The notes under the pieces are model-generated. The model was given only the letters and a program-made list of their open reading frames with translations. It did no database searches and had not been told where the DNA came from. This document shows, piece after piece, positions 14,116-28,400 of a DNA stretch of 64,000 nt. The position numbers were made by a program, and so were the translations under genes. Source of the DNA: Cardinalis cardinalis (taxonomy: Eukaryota > Chordata > Aves > Passeriformes > Cardinalidae); assembly GCA_014549065.1 (NCBI GenBank), contig JACDOX010000031.1, positions 1,790,062 through 1,854,061 on the forward strand. The letters run 5' to 3'. Position 1 is the stretch's first letter; the number at the start of each line of letters is the position of its first letter.

Positions 14116-14476
14116 TNTTNTTAAAATTNATTTTTAATTTTCTNGCTTTAAATTTTGGGATACCTNTATTCAGAGTGCTCAGTTANATTTCTGTTGGCTA
14201 TTCTTCAAATTCTTCCATGAAAATTAGGCACATAGCAATCTTTCCACTGTTGTTATTGCAATTTTGTAAAATTTTATGTTGAACATATACTACTGCTTTT
14301 GTCTGCTCCCATTTCCTTGTTATAGATTCTAAGCAAACAAAATAGTGAAAATAGAAATGTAATGCTTTCCTTTCATTTGCTTATGCAACAAGAAAATCAG
14401 AGCTAGAAAAGTTACCCTAATTTTGCTCCTTTTATCAGACAGTTCTAGGAGACTCTATCATAGTGNTTTTTNGNNN
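14116..14476. other. Cluster of ambiguous bases in T/A-rich DNA
   Basis: Six single Ns fall within about 75 bases at 14117-14186, and a further run of Ns sits in a T-tract at 14466-14476. This is far denser than elsewhere and suggests unreliable consensus or a divergent haplotype. It is an assembly observation, not a biological feature. Confidence 0.7.
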
Positions 14477-17400
14477 TTTTTTAATCTCAGGAAAGAGAAC
14501 TGGAACAATATTTAGCTTTGGATGGCAGCCATATTTTATATATTATGTTGCTTGTGGAAAACTTGGCAACAGAANAGTCCATATGCAACTGCAGCAAAAT
14601 CCCACAGAAATGAGAGGAATGATGTGGCATTACACTGGAAACCACAAAGCAGAAGTGAGACGCACCACAGCAGTTCCTGTCCAAGCATTCATGGTCAGGA
14701 TGGGACACCCAGGCCTTCTCATGTTACTTCCAAGATCGATGGTGTACCACCATCCATTTGAAAAGATATAGTCATGATTTATGCAGCCTCAAAAGAGCCT
14801 GACCTAGTCATCCCTCACCTTTTCACTCTGTCTGCAGAGCTTGAAAGGTCTGGGTTAAGAAGCTGGTACAACAGCAAGGGACATCTCTTGGCTCTTTCAT
14901 TTGTGACTGCTACCCTGTTTCATTTTCACTTCTTCCAAATTCTTCTTTTTTTTTTCTTTAGCTAAAACATTGGTGATTACCAATAAGCTGTTCAATTTCA
15001 TTATCCATATTTGCCCAATTGCATAATGAAATTGCATCTATGCCCACCTTTTAACCAAGAAGAGGCCAGACAACTCATATCTCAAGCCANTTTTACGAAT
15101 TGAAGCAGATTTCAACTGCCTGAGGTGACTTAGTCCATTGGCTCAGATGCCAGAGCAAGTACTCATACTGATGGAATTCAAATCAAAAGCTGAACTGAAC
15201 TTGAAACCTGTTGAAGCTTGGGGGTAACTAAGACTATTGTTCCAGNTCCAAGAAAACATCATCTTCTACCTACTGGGTAAATATATTCAATAAATTAGAT
15301 TAAACTATTTCAACCACATTTTCTAAACTCTGTAGGAGCAAATGCTAAGCTAAACTCTAAGAGCTNATATCAGATGGGTGCATAAACCTCCTGTCCACAT
15401 TGCTGAAGGAAGTTTGTGCATGATGTGTTCAATGAAGGTTAGATAGGTCAAGACATAAATGCAATTATAAAGTAAAACCATAGGCTGTGGAAAGGTTTTG
15501 AGGAATTCAGTGCCAGTTGCCATGTAATTAAACCTGACAGTGGGATACTGTATATTTCCTCAAAGATTTTTGAAAACAGTTTAAAAAATAAATAAATTCC
15601 ATAGGACAAATAGTGTCTAGCTTAGTCCTTTATCCCTCATGAGGTGGTCATCCCAATCCTTATAATTATGTTTATCTTTTAGAGAAGACACACATTAAAT
15701 AACATGAAAATCTCCTCGCAATAAAATAAAAGAGTGTCACTCATCCTTCACTTACAACTGAAAGGTGATGAATTCCTAAATAAAGTACAGGAATTGTTAA
15801 ACACATCTTTAAGACGTTCTTGTATATATTCACTAACATCTCTGCTTGAAATAGTGTCAGAAGATACTGGCATGCATTCAATTTATCCTATTTCTCCAAA
15901 TCTGCTAAGTATTTAGAGACTGGATTTTGCATCAATGGGAATTTTTAGTAGTCTAGCTACATGACTGAACAGTTTCATGATGGCAACTTAAAGAATTCAT
16001 GTATTGGTTCTGAAATAAGAAGGAAAAAAGTACTTTTNAGGACAGTCAGAGCCCACATTACAGATAGGAGGAGTACAGGGGAAATTCTACTTGTAAATTA
16101 AACAGAGATTATATGGAAAACACTGCAAGTTAAGCACAGATGTTCTTTTTTAATTTCAAATTCATTCCCATTTCAAGTTTCTCAGGTGAGCTTATTGCTA
16201 CAACACGGACTTACCAATTTTGGCACTGAAGANTGTAGCTCAGGAGAGCTTTCCAGATGCAGAAACTTCCACTGCTCACAAAGCCTTTGAAGACTTGACC
16301 ACTGAATAGAAGATGCCTGATGTGTTTCCAATTACTTCCAACAGCTAAAATCCCTTTTCCATCAAGATTCAAGTTTTCAGGCTAAAGCAGACTGGAATTT
16401 TACCTCTGCTGTTATCTGCTTTTGCTGGCTGGCAGTTGCTGTTGGTGACTGGAAGTGTTACTAGGAGTGGTTTTGGCTCTGAATAGGAGAGCTGTGAGTC
16501 AACACGTGGGATAAATCCAGACATGCCCAGCCTTCCTCCTGCTCTGTAAACACAGGNATCTGATACAGAAATCTGACTTTGAAGCACTTCAGATGCATTA
16601 AGTGTATCTCTGCCTTTCTGACACATAAAGACTGGCTTCATACTCAGCCCAACAGTCATGTGGCACCGGTTCTTTTTTGAGGCACTTGAAATTGCAATGA
16701 CTTCCCTGCCTGCAAGGTCAAGCATGAGTGATAAGCATCAAAAGTGAGATCCTGGCTGCTGTAAAGCCAAGAGAAAAATCCCATCGATCTCAACAGAATA
16801 ATGGCAGTGCCTCAAGACACTGCAGATCACTTTGCAGGAGACTTCACACAGAACCCATTTTTTTCCTCTGCATTGTACTGTTCTGGCCCCTTCTTTAAAT
16901 CTTCTCCATCTGGAGCCAGTGTCTTCTACCAGAAAACTCCTCATGACAAATTTCCCTGTCCTGTTTCTTCAAACAGGCTGCTTTTATATTCTTGTTTGTT
17001 TTGAGCAANTGAAATTCCAGCTAATACTGTTATCTGGAATATTTACATACTTATTTTTTATTTTCTGGGTGAGTAGCTGTGTTAAAGCAAGAGTCATTCA
17101 CCTGAGTTGTTTAGAGTATGTCTTTATGCTACACATCAGGAAGATAGCAATNGCTTTCCTGGGTTTAATATCACACATACCACACAAGTCTTGGCAGTGG
17201 AGAATATCTTCTGCAGACAGACTGGATTTTAAGCGGGTGACCAGCAGTAAGATATATTTATTCATAGAAGCTACTAATTGACACAGTAAAAATGGAATTT
17301 CATATATGGAATGTTAAATAAATATAAATATATTCAATGGACAAACTGCTACTGTGCTTTTGCAGGGGAGGACATCAGGAATTTGTGTTTCAAATGTTTA

Positions 17401-20400
17401 GAAATCAGGTGGTCATAGACAGAAACAGACATACNTGACCATATTCTTTGCAGTCTCTGCCTAATCCTGCTATCTCAAATAAGGAGAACAGACAGATATA
17501 AACACAGTTTTCAAAATGTTTATTAAGAAAATTCAAGGAGAAAAGAAGACTGAAAGAAATAAGAAGATTGACTCCAGTGAAGTCAGGATTCCTCCATGAG
17601 TGGCTACTTATATCACCTACTCATCCACTTATGAATCTGTGCATTTTCATCCCTAAAATATTTTAGGATTAAAAAGATCCCTTTGATCTTTACTCTTACA
17701 CCCTGTAAAGGCCATTGGCATCCTGTAAACTGTGAACTGCCCTGAATTTTGTTTAGATTAGAATGCATTTTTGTAAGGTAAAGTGGATAATATAATTTAT
17801 CAGCCACTGTAGTATACATTTATCACAGATAGCAGAAAGCTGGATCCTTGCAANGATGCTAAATCTGCAACCCAGGTATTTGCAGAATCCATATACAGGG
17901 CATAAAAAAATTTGCTCATTACTCAAATTAAACCATCAAACTGGCAAGGCATGAAAGAATTCTCAAATGGTTCTCAGATAATTTTCCACCATCCTTTAAC
18001 ACTGTAAAATTTATTTGCTGTTGGATCTTTGAGTAAACAGCTATAGGTTAATCTCTCCTTTGGTCAACAAAAAGTTTGACAGCACTTGATTAAAATGTAA
18101 GTATCTTAGATGTAGAGATTCTTGTNAGGCATATTTAGAAGCAGAAGACTTACCTAAAGCAAAAAGTAGTTTATCTATGTGGCTTGCTTAGCTTTTGGAT
18201 GCTGGTCTCCCTCTTGGTAACTAAAATAACTGAAAGCAGTTAGTTATGAGCTCTGCATACACAGGTGTGCACATGCATGAGCATACTCATGTTTAGTTGT
18301 CTCTACATCAAATTTCTCTTAGGAGTCTTGGCTATCGTAAACTGTAATGATACCATACAACCAAACAGACCAGTATTTGACAATACTCAGTGAGCAGCAC
18401 TGAAAATACCACTTATATAATAATACATTATGTTGANACAACCTTTTCCTATTGAACTAGTTCATAACTGAAAATTTCTTAGAATGTTTAATATATGCCA
18501 TCATAAAATCACAGTGAATCATTAAGTAGCAGCCCTAAGAGCATTTTAATATGACAAGAGTGTATTTAATGTCAGTTAACAATGAGTGTAACTCTAAAAA
18601 TATACACTGTCTGTGTTTCTTGGATAGCAATTCAGGATATGTTAATTTTATAATGTCAGTCCTCTGTCACCCCACCAGAACCTTTGATTCAGTGCCCTGT
18701 GCAAAGTGGCACAAGTTCAAGAGCATATCAAGGAGTGGAGAGCTTAAAGCACACGCAGTCACTCACAAGTATTATCATGCACTCAGAATAATTGCTACTA
18801 AAAAAAGCCAGGGGCTATCAAGCAACATTTTAATCTTAATTCAGAGTAACTACAATGTATTAAGCCCCTCTCTGCAGTTTCTAACTGGAGATCCTTAAAA
18901 AATCCTTAAAAATATTTTCCTTTCCAGCTGAAATTACAGGAACTATTGAGGAATTCTCATTAACTGGTGTTTCCTCAAAGTATAGGAAATCACAACAGAC
19001 TTTCAGTTACAAATAGACACAACTCCTTTTTCATTGTTTTATTTAGATTAATTCATTTAGATGCTTTTTAGATAAATAATCCAAAACCAAGCTGAATTTT
19101 GACTGAGAGCATATCTTNTCATAGCTGTGCTTTAAATAGAAGCCTACTTAGCACATGAAAAAGGAAATCTTGTCTTACTACACACAATATATAGAAGTGT
19201 AACTCGTATTTTAAGAATTCAGTTCATAGCATTTTGTGTTAACCTACTGTACTGTACCTCCTATCATTCTAGAGAAGACAAATAATAAAAATGCATGTTG
19301 TATATAAACTGAAATCAACTGCTTTTGGTCTTGAATAAAGAAATCACAAAATCATGTCATTCATTACAATGCAGTACGGACACATGAAACTTTAGGAGAA
19401 AAAAAATTGAAAACTCCCAGAGGTGCAATTGTTTCATTCATAGAAGGTAGCTCAGCAAATCTGTTTTTCAGAACTGAAATGACACATCCTAAACTATTCC
19501 AAGNCATCAAGGATGAATGCCAGTCTTATAGAGGGCAAGAAATTCTTGTAAAATCTACTGTGAACAAATCAGGCCTGGTAGCTAAACCAGAAGGAAATAT
19601 AACATAATTACTCCCAGTGCTCTCACAGGTTCTTGCTCAGAGCCATAACAATGAGAAGTAAGTCTGTGCATCACTCTTCTCATTAATTAGCCTGTTTCTT
19701 TCTACAGGTGCGACATAAGAAAAAATAAAATTATGGAGACACNAACTGTCCCCAGTTCTCTGAGCTTCATAGTGCAGAGGGGCTCCATGGGAAAGCCACT
19801 TATTCACCAAGTCGCAGGGAGCAATGTCTGTCTCTTGCTGTGCCAGAGGAGAGCACGCAGGCGAGCNGACAAAGAAGTCAGCTGGTCACTCCAGCTTCAC
19901 AGAAGCGGTGATCTCACCCTCTCCTCCCACTAGGGCAGAGAAAAGAGCTGCTACAATTTGACTGATTGGTTTTATTTTATTACCTACTCTCCTGATATTT
20001 AAGAGAAGTTCACGCCCAGTTCTTGNTCACTTAAATTCATTTCGAAGTATTGGACGCAAGCCAGCTGATGATGACAGAGCTTGGGATTTTCATCTCCCTA
20101 TATGAAAAGGAAAACAGTGCTGGACAGTTACATCAGTGCTTTTTAGCAAGGCATTAATAAATCTTGTGGAGATTACTGATACTGATGATTACTTTCAAGC
20201 AATACTTGAGAGCTCAGGTTCCTGAAAAGAACCAAGTGCCTAAAATACGTATTTCAATGATTATTTGTGTATTGAGGATGTCTGTCTTCTCTGTACTGAT
20301 GACATGAAATTAATTCATGATTTATAGAAATACTATGGAAATGCTTTGCTTGATTCAATGTTATCTTTGTATAAAAGTAGGATGAGTATGAATGGAATCA

Positions 20401-21237
20401 GCTTCATTTTGAGAATCTTTTTATCATGAACTGATGCCTAGGTTTATTCATTGTCATTTAATAACAGTGTTTAAATTTGTCTCGTAAGTAACAAAAAATA
20501 TTGGTAAAAAAATGCTGCTTCTCACTGCCATGGAAAATAGCAACACTATTTTTATGGCTAGACTGATTATCTAGACAGAACGGAAGAAGGGGTACCAAAA
20601 AAAATCTACACGCCCAAATTCTATACAAGTGACTAAACTATTTCAGAACTGTGTCACCAGATCTACCTTGTCATTTGGCACACTGGCAAACTGCTGAAAA
20701 AAATACATTTAATATAGTTTGGCTCTTGTGATTCTTCCTTGCTTTGTGGTTTTATACCCATCCCTGGATGTTCTGCAACGCTGCTTTTCTATTTCTTTAA
20801 ATGAAAGCTGCTGCTTTGATCAACTCTAGCACGTGCCAAGACACAAGACAGATCCTCCAATGGTGCAGTTGTGCACCCTCAGAAGGAAACTTAATACTGG
20901 AGAAAAAATTACCTCTGCACTCGAGATTAATGAAAGGATTTACTCTTCCTTTGGTTATTCTCCTGCTGCAGGCAAAGTGCAATTGTGTCTGCAAATGGCC
21001 AGGAGATTCCCCCTCTTCTCAGCAGCAGGGAATAGCAGCTTGGGCTGGATTGCCCAGGTTTGCAAACACAGAAAACCAGCTACAAACAGCTCTCAGGAAT
21101 GCAAAATGTGCAATGAAACATGTGGCAACGCTGAATGATTAATAAATACATCACAGGTTACACAACTAAGTGGTAAAACAGCCAGCTTAACAAAAGGATG
21201 CCTTCACTTGTAAAATGCCTTCACTTTTAAAAATTTA
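14477..21237. other. Unique AT-rich DNA, no gene recognised
   Basis: No transposon, RNA gene or exon could be supported. The region holds ordinary short open frames, the longest about 149 codons at 16832-17281, with no recognised domains. A short low-complexity stretch rich in AAATA occurs near 17312-17332. Confidence 0.5.
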
Positions 21238-21310
21238 GGGAAGGAAGGAAAGAAGGGAGGAAGAGAAGGAGGGAGAAAGGGAACAGAAGGGAAGGGAAGT
21301 GGAAGAAAAT
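21238..21310. repeat. Purine-rich (GGAA/GGGA) tract
   Basis: About 70 bases of almost pure A/G on the plus strand, with mixed GGAA, GGGA and GAGA units. It is an imperfect, decaying microsatellite of the kind that can form triplex-like structures. Confidence 0.85.
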
Positions 21311-22104
21311 ATAAAACAAAAAGGAGAGGGATGGTGGAAAAACTTTGATTTTTTAATGTATATTGTTTTATATAATTTTTTAAAATTTTCTGATGAACTG
21401 CATGAGTAAATAAAAAGATTATATTAGAGCATCACAGAAGTTCTACAAAACAGCCTCCACAATTTACATATTCTGAGTTTATTTTTGTTTTAACAGTTTT
21501 TGCTGTAGTAGAAAACTCTGCTCCATCTTTTTTCCATCCCCTAAAGATTTTCTGACATAATCACCAGGACTGTGTTAACAATCCAGAGTGACTTAGTCAT
21601 GTTCTTCTGCCAGATCAAGCCCAACTGTTCCAAATCAAGCAGGAACTCTGTGGTTTCAGTTAGACACTTCAAATATGTCCTTCTGAAAATAAACATTATC
21701 CCTTATTTCCTATGATCAGATGAGAAGAGCCACATCTTTAAAGAGTCTTGAAATTTCTGAGATACCAAAATAATGATGTTTATTGGTCCAAGAAAACCCC
21801 CTGTAAATAATTATCTAGAGTTAATAGTTTAAATATAATCATGGGTTTATACCAGAAATTACATTTATTGATATACCCATTTTGCTGTTATACTTGTGTA
21901 CCAAAGAAATTACCCTTTCCAATGACCAGGTATACAATCTCTTTCAGAAAGGAACAAGATGAAAAATAAACCCATTCACTTTTTTAATAGGGCTCTGTCA
22001 TCCTTTCTTCTAAATCTCAGAGGTATTTGTGCTTATACAAGAGTCAGTTACAGTTCATCATGTTGTTCCAGCTCTACATTTGTAGCAGCACAATGCCATT
22101 AGTC

Positions 22105-22185
22105 ATTTCCAGAACCATAGCTATTAGAGATTGAAGTGACCTTTTAATGTCATCACATCCTACCCTGATTCCTACTATCCATGGC
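22105..22185 (-). mobile_element. Possible very old CR1 3' end
   Basis: The plus strand reads 'ccatagctattagagattg' followed by 'aagtgaccttttaatgtcatcacatcctaccc' in pieces. This resembles, with many substitutions, the antisense end of an old CR1 (atag.. gattggaagtgaccttt..gtcatctagtccaacc). The match is by eye and the copy is short, so the assignment is tentative. Confidence 0.35.
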
Positions 22186-23965
22186 AACAGACTAATGTCA
22201 AACACACAATTATGACTTCACTGCAAAGTGTAGCAACAGAGAAGCTGATTTCCAGTTTTAAGCTAAATTTCAGAAGTAAGAGGCTTTTGCCATCCAAATC
22301 AGTGAAATTTACTTGTATTCCATTTGTAAGTTGTTCAATACTCAAGGAATTTCTAACCACCCACCTCGCGCTCGTACCTAAATAAAAAATTTATTCTTTT
22401 TGGCAAAAGGAGAGAAAATTAAAATGGCCACATCATGCAGAAATTGGTGTTTGATCCGGGAATCTTTCAAAAAAAGGACAGCTTTTTTATAATGTGGGGT
22501 GGACATGGTTTTCCTGTCTTCCTTACCCCAATCAAAGCATGAGGGCTCCTGTATTGCAGAGGTGGGGAATGTACAGGCCCACATTCATTTTATATAATAT
22601 GGACTCCAGTGCAAAGCACTTCACAGTTACATCCCCCATCCCCCTGCTGGAACCACCCTGCTCCACATCAGACTAAAATAACACACCTGCAACGCAAGGT
22701 GTTGGGACCTGGGATAAACACAAGGTTCACCAATGTTGAAGTGTAAATACACTTTTGGAGATGAGCAGTCTCTACCTGCTGCACGAATCTGGGTGTGCAT
22801 GTATTGAAATGCATCACTGTGTGAAGATATTGCAGCTTGCTTTAGCCTAATTGCAATACAATGCAGTTTAAATGTGGCACTACACTCATGGGAATTAGCC
22901 CTTCCTTGGAGGTGGGAGTACTCACCCTGGGCCACTGCCATGCTAACACAAACACATCTACTGCTTGTAGGAGCAGAGCTGGTTGTCCTACAGGGATATT
23001 TACTAGGCCATACCTGCCCATTCCAAGTGCATCCTGCTTCACTGAAACTCACTGGAGAGTTTGCTTGGTATAAACATGATACCTTAACATAATAGAAACA
23101 ATAATCAAGCCTCCTTTATTTGTGGTTAATGACATTCCTGCAGCAAAGTTGCTTGGCTTGCAAGAGTTTGAACACCAGGAGTAATCACATCAAGATCATT
23201 TATCAAGAACTGAGATGTGTGACTCAATTTTGTAACTGGACCTCGGTCTCTAATGGGATTTAAAGGACATTTCAGAAGTAATTAAAACCCTCACAATTAT
23301 CATAGAGAGTTAGAGTCCTATGACATCTCACCTCTGATATAAACCCACAGGCTGTTGCAGCTAGAGAACTATGGTAATATAGCACTAAGTAAGTGCAAAA
23401 TGCTTAAAAATTTACTCAGACAAGGTCATGTGTGAAAGGGAAATTATTTTGTAATGAAGAAGATTCATTTCCCACTGACATTCCAGCAAGCAAACAGAAC
23501 AAAAGAGATATATTCTTAATTTGTGTCTATTCAGACGAATTCATACTGAAATAAAAAAGATACCCTTAATTTTCCTTCAAAAGGACTGAACAGGACTACA
23601 TAAGGGCTTAAGGAGTTGGCTCAGAGCTTTGTAAAATGCAATGTTGGGAAACTGAGCATCTGTGGTTTTATATTTCAGGGATGATGCAAGGTTTTTCAAC
23701 CTTTAAATTACAGCTTGTGCAAGCAATACTCTGTTATTTAAAAGATTTGCAGATGTGTCCATCTCCAAGGTAATGGGCATTGCATTTCTGTCATTCAAAA
23801 GGCTGTGACTGAAAATAAATCCAAGAATGAATGAATCCAATCCTGTCTTCTCTAAAAGCTCTAAACACTACTTGGAGGGATTCTAGCAGAAACTATAATA
23901 GATTTGTATACAGATACTCTTAAAGAGTTTACAGATAAAAGAAAGAATTTTCAATCTCGATTTTA
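22186..23965. other. Unique DNA, no gene recognised
   Basis: Open frames of 60-141 codons on both strands at 22494-23092 overlap one another with no domain-like content. They are more likely chance frames in a slightly GC-richer patch than a gene. Confidence 0.5.
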
Positions 23966-24074
23966 GAGGGAGGGAGGGAGGAAGGCAGGCAGGAAGGAAG
24001 GCAGGAAGGCAGGAAGGCAGGAAGGAAGGAAGGAAGGAAGGAAGGAAGGAAGGAAGGAAGGAAGGAAGGAAGGA
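23966..24074. repeat. (GGAA)n / (GGCA) compound microsatellite
   Basis: A GGGA run passes into alternating GGAA and GGCA units and then into about sixteen pure GGAA units. The pure 3' half against the mixed 5' half indicates recent expansion at one end only. This is likely a highly length-polymorphic locus. Confidence 0.96.
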
Positions 24075-24924
24075 TTATTTCTTTGACTATTGAACATAAG
24101 ACATAAATAGCTGCATAGGTTTATGACTAATAATATCTGCAGTGATGCAAGCTAAAATAACAGTTATTTCTCAGAAATAAAAGCTGAGTTAAATGAAAGG
24201 AAATAATGTTACATGTGTACAATTACTGGGAAACACCGACTGGCATTTTCCCTTTTGACCTTACATGATGACAGTGTTACATTCCAATGGAAAACATTGC
24301 CAAGTCTCAGTTCAGCATAAAAACAACATTGAGGAAATAACTGTGTAGCAAACAAACAGAACTAAAAACTGTTCCAATATAAAAAAAAGTCATGCTTGGA
24401 GTGATCAGCATCTCTGAAAGCCTGTTTATTCTGTTGCCTGAAATCTGACAGGCCCATGATGAATTAAATGTACTACAATTAAAAGAAGTGTTTGGGGCAA
24501 ACTAGAAAAGCTTTGTTTTCTTTTTCACACTAGGACTCAGCTGACTTACATACCACATCACAAGATGCAAGGATGTGGCAACTCTTGCCCTTCTTGCTGC
24601 GTGACAAAAACTAAAAAAAAAAAAAAAGCTACAACAAAATTAGAAATTGAAATCTTTAAAGCATAATATTATGCAAGATATTCTGTAATAGAGAAATCTT
24701 TTTTTTTTTACACTTCAGTTTCATGATTTGGAGTTTGTGGCTGTCAGTTTACAGAAATAAATCCCAGAGAGTCAGATTTGCGTGGGTCTTATGTGCTGCC
24801 TCAGCTCTCATAATGCTCTCTTTGCATTGGGTTGGAAATATCAGGCTGTTAACCTGCTTTTTCTGAAATAAAGAGATAGTATCTTTTACTAGGAAACATG
24901 TAAGATTTTACCAGATAGTCGAAG
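24075..24924. other. Unique DNA with short A and T homopolymers
   Basis: Nothing gene-like is seen. An A-tract of about 15 bases lies at 24612-24628 and a T-tract at about 24701-24710. Neither has an attached retroposon that I can identify. Confidence 0.5.
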
Positions 24925-25443
24925 GTGTTAGTTGAAATGAATCTTCTAAAAATTAAACTCCTTGCTGTGCTGTTTTTCCTTCTGAAAAATTTTCAGACTC
25001 TGACCCCTGAGAAATTTTTTATTTCCCAAAAGGGACGGAAAATAAAGACACTGCCGGTAAAAAAGAAGCAACATTGTCCCTGTACAACAAAAGTCAGACT
25101 TCTCTCCCTTTTTCACAGTCAGGACAAGGATACTGAAGAATTATTTTTGAGGGGGTCCTCCTGCCCTTGTATTGCTACTGCCTGGGCTGGAAGCAGAGAG
25201 ATGAAGGTTTCCCATCAGCTCCAGAGGAGACTTTGGATCCAGAAAGAGATCCAGGAAGATCTTAAAAAGAAATCCACCTGGTTATGTCTATATTGGGAGA
25301 CTGAGGCTGACATTGTGCTTTTGCCTTCTCTATTGCTAAAGAAGCAAAACAATCCCTCGTATGAGGCCCTGACCAGTTCCCAAATAAATCTTCAGCTTAG
25401 GCCCAGAGTTAGAAAAAGCCATGCACTATTTCCCAATAGTTAG
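24925..25443 (+). other. Longest open frame in the window (172 codons), unrecognised
   Basis: This ATG-to-stop frame is the longest uninterrupted one in the window. It begins with a hydrophobic stretch (residues 8-20, rich in Leu and Phe) that would resemble a signal anchor. Then comes a Lys-rich segment and a Glu/Lys/Gln-rich middle (about residues 95-118). I recognise no domain, see no upstream promoter elements or Kozak-like context, and find no sign of retrocopy hallmarks such as a downstream poly(A) tract. An open frame of this length can arise by chance in 64 kb read in six frames, and I think that is the likelier explanation. Confidence 0.15.
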
Positions 25444-28400
25444 CTGGGATGTAGCAAACTTGTTTATGAGCCTTCAGTGGTAAGAACAAGACTAGTCCAT
25501 GCCAGCTGGCCACAGAAGATTGAAGCAAGGATCCTGGCACGGCTGTATTTGCAAGTACAGGGATAGCCCTGTGTTGATGAGACAAAATCTGTGGTGTTTA
25601 CTACTAGGAATGGGATGAAATCAGCATGACTCCCAACATTAATAACACTTGTGGAAGAGCCAAGAGAGCTAGAGAGGTGAAAAACAGCTTATATCCTGTA
25701 GAACAGTGATGTTGATTTGAGTAGGGAGGAAAGCAGATGGAGTGAATGGATGTGCTGCTCAGAGGAGAGGGGGGAAATAGGCTCCTCCCAGCACATTTTT
25801 GACATTAAAAGTCCAATGATTTTCCTTTTTTATTTCTCAGTGTTTGCAGATGTGTTCAATATTTTCAGGATTCAAAATTCTTTTTTGTGTTCCTTTGTAT
25901 CTTGGTCAACTATATTTCAGGGCTTTGGGAGCTGTTGGCATTACAGCAAACCAAGATGGGCTTTCCATGTCATGGGCTTTTGTTACAAATCCAAAACGCT
26001 GAGCAAAATCCCTCAAATTTGGCAATTCTTTTAGACAAACTATTGTGAGGTATAAAAGGCTAATCAAACTGAATGGAAAGGAGCAAGTGCACATCTACTA
26101 AATTATCATGCTTTATAATCTTTTCAAATGGATTTTCTATCTGTTAACAAAGCTGACCATCAAGTTCAGTAGCAAAAATAAGCCCTCTTTATTAATTTGA
26201 ATTTACTGGTTAGATTCACTACCTCTGCAGTAAGAAGTCAGACAAAATCCCAAGAAGTCAGGTTGACAAATTTTAATAATTGCTTTGTGTTGGAGGAAGG
26301 AGTGGTAATTTTATATCATTACCCCTTTTTGAGATTATCCAATTGCCAAGGTTAAAAACCTGTTTCTGTCACCTTTAAAATTACTTTGAAACAAATAAGG
26401 ATTATTTCAATTGCACTTGCAAATGAAAAAAGCCTCATTTAGACTCACCAGCTTGAAATTCCCTTCCTTTATCATTCTTGAAACAACAAATCAAAAGAGG
26501 CTATTAAACACTACTTCTTCTTTAGAAATTCATTAAGGTAGATTAAATGCTAGGTTTTGACTATCTCATTTAATTAGAAGATAAATTTAGTTTTGGTACA
26601 CAGAACCACTAAAGCATATTAACAACTGTTTTAGGTAGTTATTAATTTAAACCCCAAACCAGCAAAGATTTTGCATGTCCCTGAGCCCAAAATGATGTGG
26701 ATATTTTCCTTTTACATAGAGTGAGCTGAATTGAATGTTGATTTTATCTGCCATCTACTTTTGCTGAAGTTTCATTTCCTGTATGAACCTGTTCTGCAAT
26801 GGCATTTTCACTGATAAATAACACACTAGATTCTAATGAAAGACAGGAGATCATCTTACAGCATTTCTTACTGCCTTATGAAATTGTTGTTTCACCCATT
26901 ACCTCCTTACCACATCTTCATTAAACTGCCACACCCATATAACAATTTATGACAACATCATATAGAATACACAAATTTAAGGAATGTAGGGACCCCCAAG
27001 CAAATTTTTGTTTCCAGCAAGAGTCACAAGAAATTGACAATATAATGGAGATACCTTGAAAGTTTTGCTAAGATGGTCAGAGGAGAGAAAAGCCTAATTT
27101 GCCAGTGTCCTTGTGTCCGAACTTGCCAGTGCCGCTTGACATGGCATCTGCTGTCTAGGTGGCAGTACTGCTTTTGAGCTCATCTCTACAGGGATGTCTT
27201 CCCATTGCACCACGGGGCAGAGCTAATCCTGACAAGTCTAAATCAGCTAATGATTTCACACCACAGGAAGCCAAGTTGTGGAATGATGACAGACTACAAT
27301 GTGCCAAGTGCCACAGACACGCCAGGGATGTGCATGTGAAGAGAAAGACGAACAGAGGCATCCTCCAGAGCTGATCCATTTTCTTTCTGCCTAAAAGGGC
27401 CTGGGGTGGAAGCAGTATTGGGAATGAATTTGTGGCTCTGTATCCAACATTGCAAGAGCAAGTCTGCTTTATGTGCCCTAGCCCCAAAATCATGCAGACT
27501 CACCAATCACCTTTTTGTTTGGTATTAATTTACTTTATGAGGATCAGCTTAACATACATATCCCAAGTGTCACACCAACCATAACCTGATACCTTCCATC
27601 TGCTTCATCTCCACAAAGATCCCAATCCAGTACATGATCTAAGAATAATACAAAGTGCAATAAAGTGAGGTTCCATAAAAATAGCAAATGGGCTTTGTAA
27701 TTTTTCTTTATGTACCTCTAAAGGCTAAGATGATGGTGTTACCCACTCTGTGTCAAATTATACAAATATTAAGACACTCACCAGGACCTGGAACATATTC
27801 CACCTTTTGTCCTGAACCTGATGGACACTGAAATCCACATCTCCCTTCTCTGAAAAGGGAATCTAACTATGGGGCTACAAGTTATACAGAGAAACTAATA
27901 AATGGCAGAATTATATAGTGCCACAGCTCCAGAAACAGAAGAAAGGAGCATCTGAACCCAAAGGTGCCTGGTAGAGAAAGGATTTTTCTAGAATGTGGAG
28001 AAGGTGGGGTAGAGCTCTCCATCAGCAGGGTAGTGATCTGAATCTTAGTTTTTCAATGCTTGAGCATGAGCTGAAATTATAAAGGAAAAAGCAAAGAGAA
28101 CAAATCCATGCTATGATTTCAACTTTTAAAATTAAGAGTGTGCCCTTTCCTTTTTTTTCCTTTCCTAAAGGAAAAAAAAAATCTGTATTCAGGAGGAGAC
28201 TTTTAGTAGTACGTCACAAGTAGAAAAAGGCTTTGTAAAAAGCAGAAAGACACAGAACGACTCAGAGCACAGGCTGTGCCAGTTCAGATGCTGTACTTGG
28301 CTTGGTGGTGCCATACCATGAAGTGCTAGTCAGTCTGGCTTTCTCTTTCTGCAGAGAACCACTATTACCCTTAGGAAAGGAATGGAAAGCCTACACCACC

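Noticed and set aside
22494..23092. Gene suggested by several overlapping open frames of 60-141 codons
   Set aside because: Frames overlap on both strands, none has protein-like motifs, and none has convincing splice sites; they reflect a locally stop-poor, GC-richer patch.
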